From Pyrrhoderma lamaoense (Eukaryota > Basidiomycota > Agaricomycetes > Hymenochaetales > Hymenochaetaceae): a DNA stretch of 64,000 nucleotides. The first letter of the stretch is position 1, and every line of letters begins with the position of its first letter. The stretch is taken from contig NBAZ01000016.1 in NCBI GenBank assembly GCA_002794735.1, forward strand, positions 124,001 to 188,000. The letters are read 5' to 3'. Of the stretch, positions 12,201-23,243 are shown one piece after another. Under the pieces are notes generated by a model. That model had not been told where the DNA came from and did not search any database. It saw nothing but the letters and a program-made list of their open reading frames with translations. Made by a program: the position numbers and the translations under genes.

Positions 12201-12328
12201 GTGATATTACGACCTGTATGCAACTCAGTGCATAGAAGGATACACACCCATCTAACCAAAGTGTCAGAGGAGTTCCGGGGGAAAAGCTTTGAGTATTGAT
12301 ACATACCTCGTTTGAAGACGTAAGCCAT
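9212..12328 (-). CDS. rnr1: Ribonucleoside-diphosphate reductase large subunit (class I)
   Basis: This enzyme reduces ribonucleoside diphosphates to deoxy forms in the cytosol, as a complex with the small subunit. The protein starts M-A-Y-V-F-K-R-G-R and reads through several short introns into an ATP-cone-like segment ([19 protein letters not shown]) and the barrel core. Diagnostic residues are the PQLSSCF Cys, the NLCTE Cys/Glu pair, [10 protein letters not shown] with the partner Cys, [12 protein letters not shown], and the C-terminal redox pair in CLMCSG. The linker between the core and the last Cys pair is long and low in complexity (Ser/Pro/Ala, about 110 residues). The start follows the conserved first exon. 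The frame breaks once at 9829-9832 (GGGG on the plus strand), where one base appears to be missing: the assembled frame ends in [10 protein letters not shown], while the next frame resumes with [17 protein letters not shown]. In an essential gene this is most likely an assembly error. Confidence 0.95.
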
Positions 12329-12448
12329 CGCGCCTTGCTAGATATTGTAGCTATGCAAGAGACGATGAAGGGTTAGAATGAAGTGATGGTTCTGTGAAGA
12401 AAAGGTATGCTTGTGTCAAGTAGGTTATATAGAACTGCATGGCGTGAC

Positions 12449-12454
12449 ACGCGT
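12449..12454. promoter_or_regulatory. MluI cell-cycle box (ACGCGT)
   Basis: A palindromic ACGCGT 121 bp upstream of the ribonucleotide reductase start. In yeasts this motif is bound by MBF and drives G1/S expression of DNA-synthesis genes, including RNR1. Use here is inferred from position. Confidence 0.55.
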
Positions 12455-12704
12455 TGATGATCTGTAAGCAAAAACAGTGTGACTTTTTAAACTCCGTTCG
12501 AAAGCCACTATCCACATAAAATGCATAAACTCATCAAAGCCATGCGAATTCTCATATCAGACTTAATATTGTCTCAAGATAAACCGTATCCACCCAATAA
12601 CATCGTGTATTTTGGGACCTTGTCTTCTGAGTGATTTTTCAAAGGTAAAAGACATTTGCTTAGTCATAACGCGCCCCGTGGGAACGAAACCAAGCTCATT
12701 ATTA

Positions 12705-12716
12705 ACGCGTACGCGT
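12705..12716. promoter_or_regulatory. Tandem MluI cell-cycle boxes
   Basis: Two adjacent ACGCGT hexamers, about 380 bp upstream of the ribonucleotide reductase start and about 110 bp upstream of the divergent gene at 12828. They could serve one or both promoters. Confidence 0.55.
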
Positions 12717-12827
12717 TCTTGACAACTATTTGGTCGAAACGTGACTCTTCCCCATCTGTTTCCCCGTCCATCAATTGTATCGGCTACAACAACTAGCTAA
12801 ACCACTCCACCCTTGATTAGAGACAGT

Positions 12828-13366
12828 ATGCCTTCTCGATACTCACATACTGTAGATCCTGTTTATGCGTCTCCTGTCCTTCGGGCGCCCTCTCCGGTAG
12901 ATTCGATCAACACTGAGTACGGACCAGATGAGACCACACCAGCTGATAAATCATTGTCCGATGAAGCCTTCGCAAGAAGTGTTGAGGAGCAACTAGGACT
13001 TCGGAATAATACGTGGTCTGATATTCCTAGCCTAAAACCCGTGATTCTACCACGCACAAAAGATTCCAGAGAAGAGCAAAGTATGATCATATTTTTTTAA
13101 TATTGCATTGACATTGATAGGCCTCAGTTATGTTTGATATCGTTATAAAAAATCTACGTGACGAAGTTAAGAAACTTGAAGATGAGGAGTTGTTTGAGTC
13201 TGCCATCCAGAAGAATCTTGATACTTCACCTTTTGGTCAGGGCTCTTTTTCACATAGTGTTGATGATATCCTTCGCAGTATGCTCCCCAAGTCTAACACG
13301 AACGTGTCACCTCCAAAAGAGAGCTCTACAGCCGATGGCAATCGCTCGACTTCCAAAACTGTTTAA
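12828..13366 (+). CDS. Small unknown protein divergent from ribonucleotide reductase
   Basis: I do not recognise this protein. Exon 1 (ATG 12828) gives a Pro/Ser-rich start and an acidic middle, ending ...DSREEQ. A short intron (donor at about 13080, acceptor ...CCTCAG at about 13130) leads to exon 2, which has a charged, helix-prone segment (FDIVIKNLRDEVKKLEDEEL) and a Ser-rich tail. It ends at a TAA at 13366, about 165 residues in all. The frame after that stop still looks protein-like (Ser/Gln/Lys) up to a GTAAGC at about 13396, so the gene may continue if one base is wrong. It shares a 500-bp upstream region with the ribonucleotide reductase gene that contains three ACGCGT motifs, which hints at S-phase expression. 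Confidence 0.5.
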
Positions 13367-13842
13367 TCATCCCAATCTGATAAAAAAGTACAAATGTAAG
13401 CGTTTTACACAATATACATGTATATTCGTAAGTAAATTTTGACACTATTTAAGTGCAGGGGCTAAGTTGAAGGGTATAGATGTATTGTAACCTACCGTAT
13501 GTTTGGAAGGGATCTCTACATGTCATGATAACTACCACTGGGTGTTCGTTACTGCCTCAACACACGGAAATTGATATAACAGACGAGAAGAAACCACCAG
13601 GCTTCTGTAAATGCAACTTCCTTTACTCACTTAATATAATATTCTCGTGTATCAAACTCGATATGTAGCTGAGATTTTAATCGTGTATTTATATCTTGTG
13701 CTCTGATTCGAAAATGTTATATTAAAACGCATGATTAGTCATCAAGTATAGCTATTTTACTGTTAGTAGAGTTTAGAATTCATGATGTGCATATCTCCAT
13801 ATACACACATAATACAATCTTAACTGGCTTCGCAATTATACA

Positions 13843-15581
13843 ATGGACGACAGTCTTGAGGAACCAACTTCAAACATTCGAAATCTTGGAAAGGTGGACA
13901 ACGGATATGACTCACAAAATTCTGACGACGAGGATGATGCTCCTGATTGGACCAAGTTCCAAGCACTCGCGAAAGCTTCGTCAAGCTCTAGCAAACCCGT
14001 GATACCCAAACGCGGTGATAAAGAATTCGAACCAACAGGAGGGCTTCATGGAAATGAAGTTTCTGGAAATGCATCTGGCTCGGTTTTGCAACAATATAAG
14101 CTAGATCGTGCACGTTCAGCTATGTTCAACACAATTGATGTTGAGCGGACTTCTTCCAGGTGCGTGTGTCTAACGTGAGTCACCAATAAGTTTTTTAACT
14201 CAAAATATGGTAGTAAAGCTATAAGCTACGCATTGTGGGACCCGTGCATAGCTCGTGCACTCGTCCTACGAGGGCAAGGGATACATTTGAATACAATGGG
14301 ATATAGTGCACCTTCTCCAAGTAGCAGAACTCAGAATCCCGAAGTCATAGAACAAGGTCACTCTGATATCAGGGAACAGAAAAATGGTAAAAAGAGGATA
14401 GAAAAAGTGACGCTCCTCCTTCCCGAGGAAGCTTTGTATCTTGTTGAACGAGGAAGCATGTTCTGCTGGAGACAAATAAGTGGTTTGCATGATCCAAATG
14501 GGATCGATAACAATATACATTCGACGCCTATGACTGTACAACAGGCTTATACAGAAATGATTGGTCGTGATGAGCTCACCTTAGAGCGCTACCAAGTTGG
14601 TCTCCTTGCCTTAAACGTGCCTTTTATGCACTCTTAACAATTTCGTCAAAAACAGGTCTATGCATACTTGAAAAGACTTGGGTATACCGTCATACGGGCA
14701 AAAGCACCCGATCCTTACTACATTACGGGTACTGCTTGCCCCAGCTCGGAGAGAAGTATAGTAACGAGGCGCGGTTTTTTGTCGCGTCTCACAACAATGG
14801 CCTCAACCGTCTTGAAAGCGTTGTTGATACCGTTCAGAAGAGAAATGGATTGGTGGGATCCAAGTGGAGTTCGAAAACTCATGAACAACTTGACATCCTA
14901 TTGTAAGAAGATACCATAAGCATTTTAATGATATTCTACTAATCAAAATAATAGCATTCTTATTCTCAAAATTACGCTTTATCCCTTCTGGATATAACAA
15001 AATAACACCTTTAACGACAGCGAATACGTCACAGACTACTTCACCTTACGATATTTTTTACTATTTCTATAAGCCCATAACACCGTATAAAAAGACTGAA
15101 CCTCCAGTAGCGGATTATGCAATTGCCATCGTAAAGTAAAGAATCTTATCCATTCCTCCCGTCTTTTTAGTACTTTTCTAACCTCAGCTCAAGTGGTCGT
15201 AAAACGCCGATGCCAACGATACATGAACTTTGTACTCTCTTCGAACAAATGCCCGAGCTTCCACCTCCGAAACCACGAAAAAAGTCGAACTATAATCAAG
15301 AAAATCCTTCGAGAAAGCCCTCCTCAGAGGTCGGAAAGCAGCCTTCTAATCCTCAACAAAGCCTATCCTTGCTTACTAGAGTTAGCCACACAATATTCCC
15401 TTTTCTTCGTCCCCAGTCATCACAAGTTCAACTGGGAGTAAGTGGTCAGTCATGGCGTCCTAATCCCTTCCAAATGTTGAAACTTGGGAAAAAGATGGTT
15501 GTAGTTGCATCGGTCGACAATGGCCTGATCAGTTTTTTCCGTTTTGGACAAGGATCATTCAATGAATGGCCAATGATCTAA
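13843..15581 (+). CDS. sen54: tRNA-splicing endonuclease subunit Sen54
   Basis: A structural subunit of the nuclear/mitochondrial-surface endonuclease that cuts introns from pre-tRNAs. After an acidic N-terminus (SDDEDDAPDWTKFQAL), intron 1 leads to SKAISYALWDPCIARALV and the Sen54 N-terminal signature LLLPEEALYLVERGSMFCWR. Intron 2 (donor after ...LERYQ, at about 14597) joins to VYAYLKRLGYTVIRAKAPD, a highly typical Sen54 junction. Later exons give SFLFSKLRFIPSGYNKITPL and DYAIAIVNSSGRKTPMPTIH, ending in HELCTLFEQMPELPPP and a basic tail. All joins use GT/AG sites with matching phase, and no frame break is needed. The plus-strand frames at 14233, 14668 and 15210 are exons of this one gene. 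Confidence 0.9.
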
Positions 15582-15864
15582 AGTTGTGCATATATATCGT
15601 GTTGAAGTAGCGGGCCACTAGCGCATCACCAAAACTGGATGACTCATTATACAACTCCGTCAACAATTATCAAGCATGTAATTCGGCTGTATAGTTGCGT
15701 GATCCGTAGACACAGAGATAGATTATTTATTTTAAGATATATTATTTGTCACAACAAATGACGTCATCCAGCCTACTATCGTAAGATAATTGAAATAGCT
15801 CATTAGCAATAAATGGACTTCTACCCAAAGCTGCTTGTTGTCTTATCTGAGAACAGTGTCCACG

Positions 15865-17861
15865 ATGCCCTTCGGCTCAGTCAAATTGAATGATGGTAAC
15901 GAGGTATGATCGGAAAAACATTTTGAGAGATAGAATGTTTTTATCTTGAAGATATTTCATGATACTGAAGGTACCTGCTATCGCGTTCGGAACGGGTTCC
16001 TCGATGAAGTTTAAAGTAAGTATCAGATAGTTGATGCCAGCTTATTGTCAGTTTATTCAATATATATAGGATGTATCACAATATGTCGAACAAGCCTTTG
16101 AGGCTGGTTTCTCCCACATTGACACAGCACAATGTGAGTGGCAAATAGCCTTATCACGACCCGCCTATTGACAATACTTCATTTCACTATCACCGGAAGT
16201 TTATGGTACAGAGGAATACGTCGGTGTCGCTATCAAAGAAGAAGGTCTGAAAAGAGATGAAATATATGTTACCTCTAAGTACTCTGGAGAAGGAGCTATA
16301 AGTGAAGCAATCAAGCAAAGTTTGAATAAGGCAAGTGTTCTGCCTCGAAATTCTCCGTTTTCTGCGGACTGAGGATGGATGTATCTTTCTTGACTACCTA
16401 TTTAGCTTAAATTGAAATACCTAGACCTCTACTTGATACACAATCCAGCTCTAATCAGAGACTCTTATGAAGCGACCTGGGGGGAGTTCGAGAAAATCAA
16501 GAACACAGGCCTCGCAAAGTATGTTCACTCAAAACTTCTCGTCCCTCTCCAGACATCTAGTTTCTAATAATATCTAAGGAGCATTGGTGTTAGTAACTTC
16601 AACCTTAAGCAACTGCAGGAATTGAACAAGGTTGCTCGCATCAAGCCTGCAGTAAATCAAGTTAGTTGATGGTTGTGATACTCATAGAAACTAACACCCA
16701 ATAATAAATAATTTTCTGATATAGATTCGTCTTCACCCATATAATTGGGCACAAAATGAAGACGTTGTAGAATATTGCAAACAGGAAGGAATTATTATTG
16801 AAGCTTACAGTTCGCTAGCGTATGCCATTTAACTCTGAATTATTCATTTCCCGCCTTGCTTAACTTGCTTACTTCAATCTTCGGAAATTATAACCCCCCC
16901 CCATCTACTCCAGTCCAATCACACAATATCCTGGTGGTCCAGTCGATAGTGTCCTTGATAAAATTGGAGAGCGGATAAACGCAACTCCGGCCCAAGTGAT
17001 TTTTGCTTGGTTGAGAAGTAAAGGAGCTATAATTGTAACGTGAGTTTACCATTATCCCCGGTTCTTAAATGGAAACTACGTGAATATGAAGAACGCTAAA
17101 TCTTTTAATCCGGCAACTCTTTTTCTTCAACTCTTGATACTCTGCTTTTATGTATGTAATCGCTCCTCTTCGGGATGACAACGATACAGAACATCGACGA
17201 AAGAAAGCCGCTTGAAGGAGTACCTAGCCGTAGCCGATCTCCGTAAGTCTTCTATCCCTATCTATGAACTCCCCACATTATCTCACGCAATATTATCAAT
17301 CTAAATATATTGAACAACGTTCGTTTGCTCTGATAACGAACTTCATGCAAATGCATGTATACACATATACACACTCAATTTTGCCACTTTATACGAACGG
17401 GTATATGCCCATATATTCATATCAATGAATATGATGTGACCTATTTATCAGCCGAGCTAACGGAGGACGAAATCGCCACTATCGAACAAGCCGGTGCTAG
17501 AGGTCCTTCCCTTCTTTCTACTTTATCCCTTTTACCCAGTCAAAAATATACTGAAATTCGACAGTATTGGGATCGTCGTTCGAATCCAGATGATTCTTTA
17601 GAGGGATATGAAGGTTTCTCTTGTTCAATAAAAAATGATATGGTTTTTATCTTTGTGGTTTTGATTTTGGGAATTATTGTTCTTCTTTATGCGGTCCCTT
17701 TTATTGCATTCATTTCAGAACGGCAGCTCGAAACTTGGAATAGCTGGATCAACATCCTCTTGGAAACCATCCTCTTGTTAACACTGCTTATTACACTAGT
17801 TGTATTCCCATTTCTTTTCGGTGACAAGATTTGTTATTTCATGTATCGGAATGGACAATAA
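15865..17861 (+). CDS. Aldo/keto reductase with C-terminal membrane tail
   Basis: An NADPH-dependent aldo/keto reductase barrel split by about nine short introns. The catalytic tetrad is visible: Asp46 and Tyr51 (HIDTAQFYG), Lys76 (VTSKYSG) and His105 (YLIHNP). The cofactor and barrel motifs IGVSNFNLKQLQ, IKPAVNQIRLHPYNW and TSTKKSRLKEYLAV follow, and the barrel ends at LTEDEIATIEQAGARG, as in related fungal enzymes. The last exon then continues in frame for about 115 residues with two strongly hydrophobic segments (VFIFVVLILGIIVLLYAVPF and ILLETILLLTLLITLVVFPF). This would anchor the enzyme to a membrane. One intron (16331-16405) uses a GC donor, AAG|GCAAGT. The substrate is unknown. The tail could instead be an unspliced 3' region, but it stays open through both helices. 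Confidence 0.85.
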
Positions 17862-18325
17862 CGGGTCTAGCAAGACTGCCTAAGGTGTTTCCTTCATTTT
17901 TCTTGTAGTAGAGTAATAATATAAAATTGGGATTTGAGTTTTATGTAAAAACAGATAATCATTGTGTTTTAAGATTTGTCTGGAGTTCTTTCGCGAAGTC
18001 AGGGAACCCCTGAAGCATCACACGGAAGCAAATAAAGCTTCTCAATGGAAGTTTAGAAGCATGTAGTATGGAGATGGGGGAAAATAAGTCCATTTTCTAT
18101 TTGTTATTGATAAGGAGTGACAAAAATAGTTTTATATAGTAGAGTATATATAAAGAACACAGTTGTCCATGGATTTAAATGTCTTCCACGCGATGGAGTT
18201 CATCAAAGTGGAGGGCTAATTTCTTGGGGATTGTCCATTATCAGAGCTATCTCGCATACTCCCGACGTATGCAAGCGCCAATTACGCCTCACTTTCCCCT
18301 CCCGGAGATCGGATAAGCGATAGGT
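17862..18325. other. Convergent 3' intergenic region
   Basis: Lies between the 3' ends of the reductase (+) and the protease (-). The short frames in it (such as 18117-18323) have no support. It probably holds the two 3' untranslated regions. Confidence 0.5.
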
Positions 18326-19828
18326 TCAGTTCGTATCTGCATCTGTGAAATCGGTGTTGGCTATACCAACCTGTGCGTTGGTAGTATCAAAGACGGTATA
18401 GAAGCGTTGCACTATGGAGAAAAAAAGACAGATCAGAAATCATATTACAAAATTAAGCGAGCCATCACAGAGCCAGATAACGGGGGTAACAAAAAAAGCC
18501 ACATCTTCAAAGATGCATATGGCGGAAGGTCCCGTAACTTATATAAAAAAGAAATAGAAACTTACACCACGTGAAACCGTTGATGAAGTCTAAGCCTGAC
18601 CCACTGTTGGTTCCGTTGTCAGCCGCGACGAGATAAATTGCGTCATCTTCACCTCCGAGCAAGCTATTGAGGTTCCTCGGCCAGATCTGAGCATTCGCGG
18701 TAAACTCAAACGTCGTACCGTTGATTTCGAAGAACAGGCTCTGAAGATTATCATATTGGTCACTAGTGATCTTCAACAGACCTGTTGACTCATCCAGGGT
18801 TGCACCAGTCGCTTTCTGATAAGCAGAGAATGCGTCAGAAGCGAGGTAGATCAAAGTTGTTCCAGTATCAACGATACCAGCAGTGGTATCGAGGATCAAG
18901 GTATCGTCACCGTATGTGACCTCTGGTCGATACCCCAGTAGTTAGAAGCAGGGGAAATGGAAGTGATCGGAGTAAAGGTGATTTCGCCAGTGTATTTCTC
19001 GGAATCAAGACCTCCAAAGGTCAACTCTCCATTTACGATACCCTCGGTATTTGTACCGTCGCTAGTGGTAGGGACATAGCTGATACCAATAGAGTTGGAA
19101 GGGATCTTTCCCTGTTCGTAGAGATTGTCGGTCACAGTCGGAATGAGCTGACCTCCTTTAACGGTGCCCTCAGTAAGGTCAACAGGACCAATTCCAAGAA
19201 TACCATCAACTCCGCTAAAGCCCTTGATATAGAAAGTCAGTTTATATATTATATAATTTATTGGAGGGCCCTTACCTGTGCTTTTTTGGCAACACCGAGA
19301 CCTTGTTTTTCAATAGTGAGCCCATTGCCCAAAGATACGGTATCAGTGTACTCTTCTCCGGAGAAAGATCCGGATCCGTATGAGACCTGGATGGTCCTTT
19401 TGGTATCCTTGGAAGTACTTGTCTTCACGTACTTCTTGTCGGCACCAACCCACGTATTAGAAGAACCCGTGTCGATCCTGATATCGATAGTATGATCAGT
19501 CTGTAAGTAATCCACCAGAAGATTATATTACACATAAATCTTACAAGAGTGTGTAGTTGGTTGCAGGAGATCCAACACCGACTTCCATTGTATAGGTGAC
19601 GGTGGCATCGGTGACATCGATGCTAGTTGCCTCGTCAGAAGCAAAAGATTTCTTTGCGCGGACTAACTCCCTCAGGCCCTTGTCGTGTAGGACTTTGGGG
19701 CCGTGAGGGGAGACACCATCCATATGCTTGCGGATACGAGCTCGGTCAGCCTCGAGGAGCTTCTTTGCACCATGGTGTTTAAGCCGTGAAGCAATTGGAA
19801 GAGCTTTGATTATGACTTTACTTGACAT
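18326..19828 (-). CDS. Polyporopepsin-type aspartic protease (family A1)
   Basis: A pepsin-fold acid protease matching the basidiomycete polyporopepsin group. Both catalytic Asp motifs are present: IDTGSSNTWVGADKKYVKTS and GIVDTGTTLIYLASDAF. Other typical stretches are VSYGSGSFSGEEYTDTVSLG, GVDGILGIGPVDLTEGT, GELTFGGLDSEKYTGEI, FEFTANAQIWPRN and QRFYTVFDTTNAQVGIA. The propeptide-like start (LPIASRLKHHGAKKLLEADR) follows the initiator Met directly, with no hydrophobic signal peptide, which is unusual for a secreted protease; an upstream signal exon was not found. Five exons are joined by GT/AG introns. The frame breaks once at 18920 between NYWGIDQ and VTYGDDT, where one base seems to be missing and no intron fits. 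A TATA box lies upstream at 19941-19947. Either the gene is a recent pseudogene or the assembly lost a base; I favour the latter. Confidence 0.88.
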
Positions 19829-19940
19829 TGTAAGTGTTATAGATTTGTTGCTGACTTTATTGAGTGATTGTAAATTGACTTGGAGGGGAGATTGGGATTG
19901 AAAGTAGATGAGGAGGAAGCGAAGACATCTGATACTGTCC

Positions 19941-19947
19941 TTTTATA
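19941..19947 (-). promoter_or_regulatory. TATA box of the aspartic protease gene
   Basis: TATAAAA on the minus strand, followed by GG and about 113 bp upstream of the protease ATG at 19828. Confidence 0.55.
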
Positions 19948-21301
19948 CTTGATGGAGGTGTTGCGTCACATAATCGTCAATATTATAACACGGAATAAGC
20001 CAGACAAGCCGAATTAGGAGCAACTAAAGAGAGAGACTAAAGTTCACATACGGTGGATCCTACTGGCGCAGAAGTCTACGTTGCAAAACAAGTATACCTC
20101 CGGCGGCCGGATGAGAAAACATGCAATATTGCAAAGAAGTCAAGTGCAGGGTTCAAAAAAATACGTGTCAATACCCAGTAGAGGACAGCAGTTTTGTTAA
20201 CAGACAATTGACAGAAATATATACTTTTTATCAACTCAGAGTCAGCCAGAGTTTGCAGTTTATAGCAATAGTAGTCGATCCATTAAATATAAATTGACCT
20301 TAAAATAGTGGATCTAGACAGGATGGAAGATGAGAGGTAATAGGGGTCCTTTTAGAAAGGCCCTCACGGTACAGCCTCAGAAGATAAGAGTCTACTATTC
20401 AAAGTTTCCTCCAAGGAGAGCCCAAAGAAAATCAATTATATATGTGGCATTTGTCTGATGTTTAGATTTGGTTATGGGGAAGAAGTAGTGAGTGGGTTGT
20501 GGCCCCATCAGCAACCCCATATGACATCAATATTCATCCGAGATAGTGCACGGTTGCAGACGATATTCCTACGCTCGATCGGGGTTTTGGCGAATTGTGG
20601 TAGATAATGACGATGATGAACTAGTAGTTCGACATTGCAGTGCAAAGATACACATGCATTGCGGAAGTTTAATCAATATGCTTAATTTGCCTATTGCAAA
20701 AAGGGATGTTCTCTCCTTTAAGGTGTAGCTCTCTCATTGATGCCAGAGTCAGTATGGAAGCGGTGGCGAGCTATCTCTGGCTCATTCAGGTCATTTGAGA
20801 GATAGAGGTACGAGCAGAAAATATAGTTTGCGGGATACCCTCGGTAGTAGTCTCGCTGTTAGGACGATGCCGGAGAAGGACAGAGGAGCATAGTTGGGAA
20901 ATGGTTTTTTCGTGGAAAGAATGATACTTCTATAGCCGGTAAGTTCTTCACGGTTCCGTAACTAGTCTTTGTGAGAGCCAGATCTTTTTGTACTTCTACT
21001 TTATACTTCTTTAGAGCGCTGAGCATATGATGGATGCCGATAATCTACAGAAAGTTAGTCTTTCACTGAGTACAAAAAATATGATGATGATGGTAGAAGG
21101 TCAAGCCTAGATGCGAAACTTGTCAATTTCAAGTTACCAGACTGCTGCATTCTCATTGGCTAAACTTTTTAGTCACTTTTTTTCAAACTTAAGTAACTAC
21201 AATAACAAATAGGTTTCTGAGACATATGTATCTGTGTTTTTGAGGTTTACTACATGTAATATCCCAGGGATACGAAGCTGTTACTTTTTCAACTCACGGT
21301 A

Positions 21302-21481
21302 CAGTAGGGACGTTCAAAGTAGACGGTACTAAGTGCCAGCTGCCTAATTGAGACTGGGTTTGGGTGATGCATATCTAATAAAAGACGTGCACATTATTGA
21401 TTACATAAGAGCCAAATTACTAATACACTCACAAGTTAGGCAAATGGCACTTAGTGCCGTCTACTTTGAACGTCCCTACTG
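21302..21481. mobile_element. MITE-like element with 46-bp terminal inverted repeats
   Basis: A 180-bp segment bounded by inverted repeats. The left end starts CAGTAGGGACGTTCAAAG (21302-21347), and the right end (21436-21481) is its reverse complement with 43 of 46 positions matching. There is no coding capacity. The CAGT start following TA (21300-21301) recalls Tc1/mariner-type ends, although the right flank reads AT rather than a clean TA copy. No second copy is present in this window. A folded RNA hairpin is another possibility, since the arms could form a 46-bp stem with an 88-base loop. Confidence 0.65.
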
Positions 21482-21844
21482 ATTACAAACCATCCCGAAA
21501 AAATGTTAGTCCATATGCACGTATCATAATAAAAGACTCATGTGGATGTAAAGCGAGATACTGTGAGGGGTAGCTAATCCGTCTTGAAACAAGATTGTAT
21601 ACGCTACGTCGAATGCAAATATATTTGTACGTTTACATTAGCACAGACACAGGAGAAAGATAGTAATAGCACAAGACATGAAATGCAGAGAAACAAAAAA
21701 ATGCGATAAAGTAATGATATACTTTTGGGGGGAGGCAAGGGTACAACCAGCGAAAGTTGGAAGAATGGGAGAGGGCACGGAGTACAAGTAATACAAGGGA
21801 CGGATTTCAGTGAATCGACACAAATATAACGACGATGAAAGCTT

Positions 21845-23243
21845 TTATTCTTCAATTTCTAAGTCTCCATAAGGCTTCGCCTTGAAGTAGCTTTCGTCAA
21901 AGTGGTGTACGCGGATAAAACCGTCTTCACCTCCAGAGGCGTAGCTCTTCCCAGATGGATGTACAGCCAATCTATAACGAATGTAACAGAAGTTGAAGAT
22001 GAGTAAATGACAGTCTAGCCCATCTGACGGATGGGTGGAACGTACGTGTTAATCGGACCGAAATGTCCCTTTACGCGACCAACTTCCTCTTCGAAGATTT
22101 TGTGCCAGAAACGCGTTTCGAATTTGCCTTGCCGTAATGAAGTTGTAGTGACACTCATTGCGTCTTGACCTCCACCAAGCAAAATCTAAGATACATGTGG
22201 TATTAAGCTATCAAATCGAAGAGGTGTAAACAGACGAGACGGGACGAGACTTACATATGGTTTTAAAGGGGCGATGGCAGCGCTGTTGAGTGGTGTCTCA
22301 GTCGAGTACGTTTTGAGTACTCGCAACGTCTTGGTGTCGTGCAGCTATACGAGCATCCGGGCATCAGAATGAAGCAACAACAGCTTATTATCTGCAAATA
22401 CTTACTCTAGCCGTTTTATCCTTGCTACTTGTGATGAAATATGTCCGATCAGGTGCAACTTGAAGGTCGGTTACAGTGTCCATATGCGCTCTCTCGTTAT
22501 TAAGCACTTCTTCCCCAGTCTTTGCATCGAATAATGCCACCTTCCCAGATTCATGTCCGGTGATGATGAGATCAGAGTTGTATGAAAAAGCGCAAACAGT
22601 CGGCTTAGAACCTATTGGATTAAACATCGAAGTAGGTTCAAGGCTCTGATTCGTGCCATCGCCTTCTCGTGAAATATCGAACACCCTGATCGCTGCTTGA
22701 TGACCCATCCGTTGCTCAGTTATACATGCGATTTGAGTGTCGGAAGAATTGAAAGCTACACGCTTTACAGCAGTAGGAAATTCCCAAGTAAACAAGCATT
22801 TTCCAGTGGCAACTTCCCAGAGTTTCATAGTGTTATCTGCCGCGCCTGAGACGAGGAATTTTGAGTTACCTATAGAGAAAAGTACCGATTCAGGACTCTA
22901 TGTATGCGCAGTACTTTTTTGTACAAGGAAAAACATACGGTCGACGTCAATTGTCCAGACAGTACCGTTGTGCCCGTCATACGTCCCCAATCGTTCACCA
23001 TTGTCGGAGTACCATACGTTGATGACATGATCCTTTGAACATGAGAATAGTAGATCGCCCTCGGCATTGAATTTTATTTGGGTGAGGGAACGCTCGTGTC
23101 CTGCAAATTGTTATTGTAAATATCTGTTAGCTTATTAGAACAAGTTTTAGCATGATTATACACTCGCCTTGTAAGAGAATGGGCCTCTAAGATATCATCA
23201 CAATCAGTAGACTAAGCTCAAAACAGAAGTTTCGACTTACCAT
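21845..23243 (-). CDS. tif34: Translation initiation factor eIF3 subunit i (WD40)
   Basis: A WD40 propeller subunit of the eIF3 complex that works in 43S assembly in the cytosol. The start [19 protein letters not shown] is characteristic of eIF3i, followed by [93 protein letters not shown] and [20 protein letters not shown]. The C-terminus [17 protein letters not shown] also matches the family. The first coding exon holds only the ATG (23241-23243). The second is 19 nt (23168-23186) and ends at a GC donor (intron 23101-23167, GC-AG), which is the only choice that gives Q-G-H-E-R in frame. No frame breaks are needed. Confidence 0.94.

Larger units (their letters stand above)
19829..21844. other. 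Intergenic region with a MITE-like element
   Basis: About 2 kb without a supported gene. It holds the protease promoter at one end, the eIF3i 3' region at the other, and a short inverted-repeat element at 21302-21481. The open frame 20546-20728 has no support. Confidence 0.5.

Noticed and set aside
18896..18927. An intron explaining the frame change in the aspartic protease
   Set aside because: The conserved residues on both sides are adjacent, leaving room for only one base; any GT-AG intron would delete the second active-site region.
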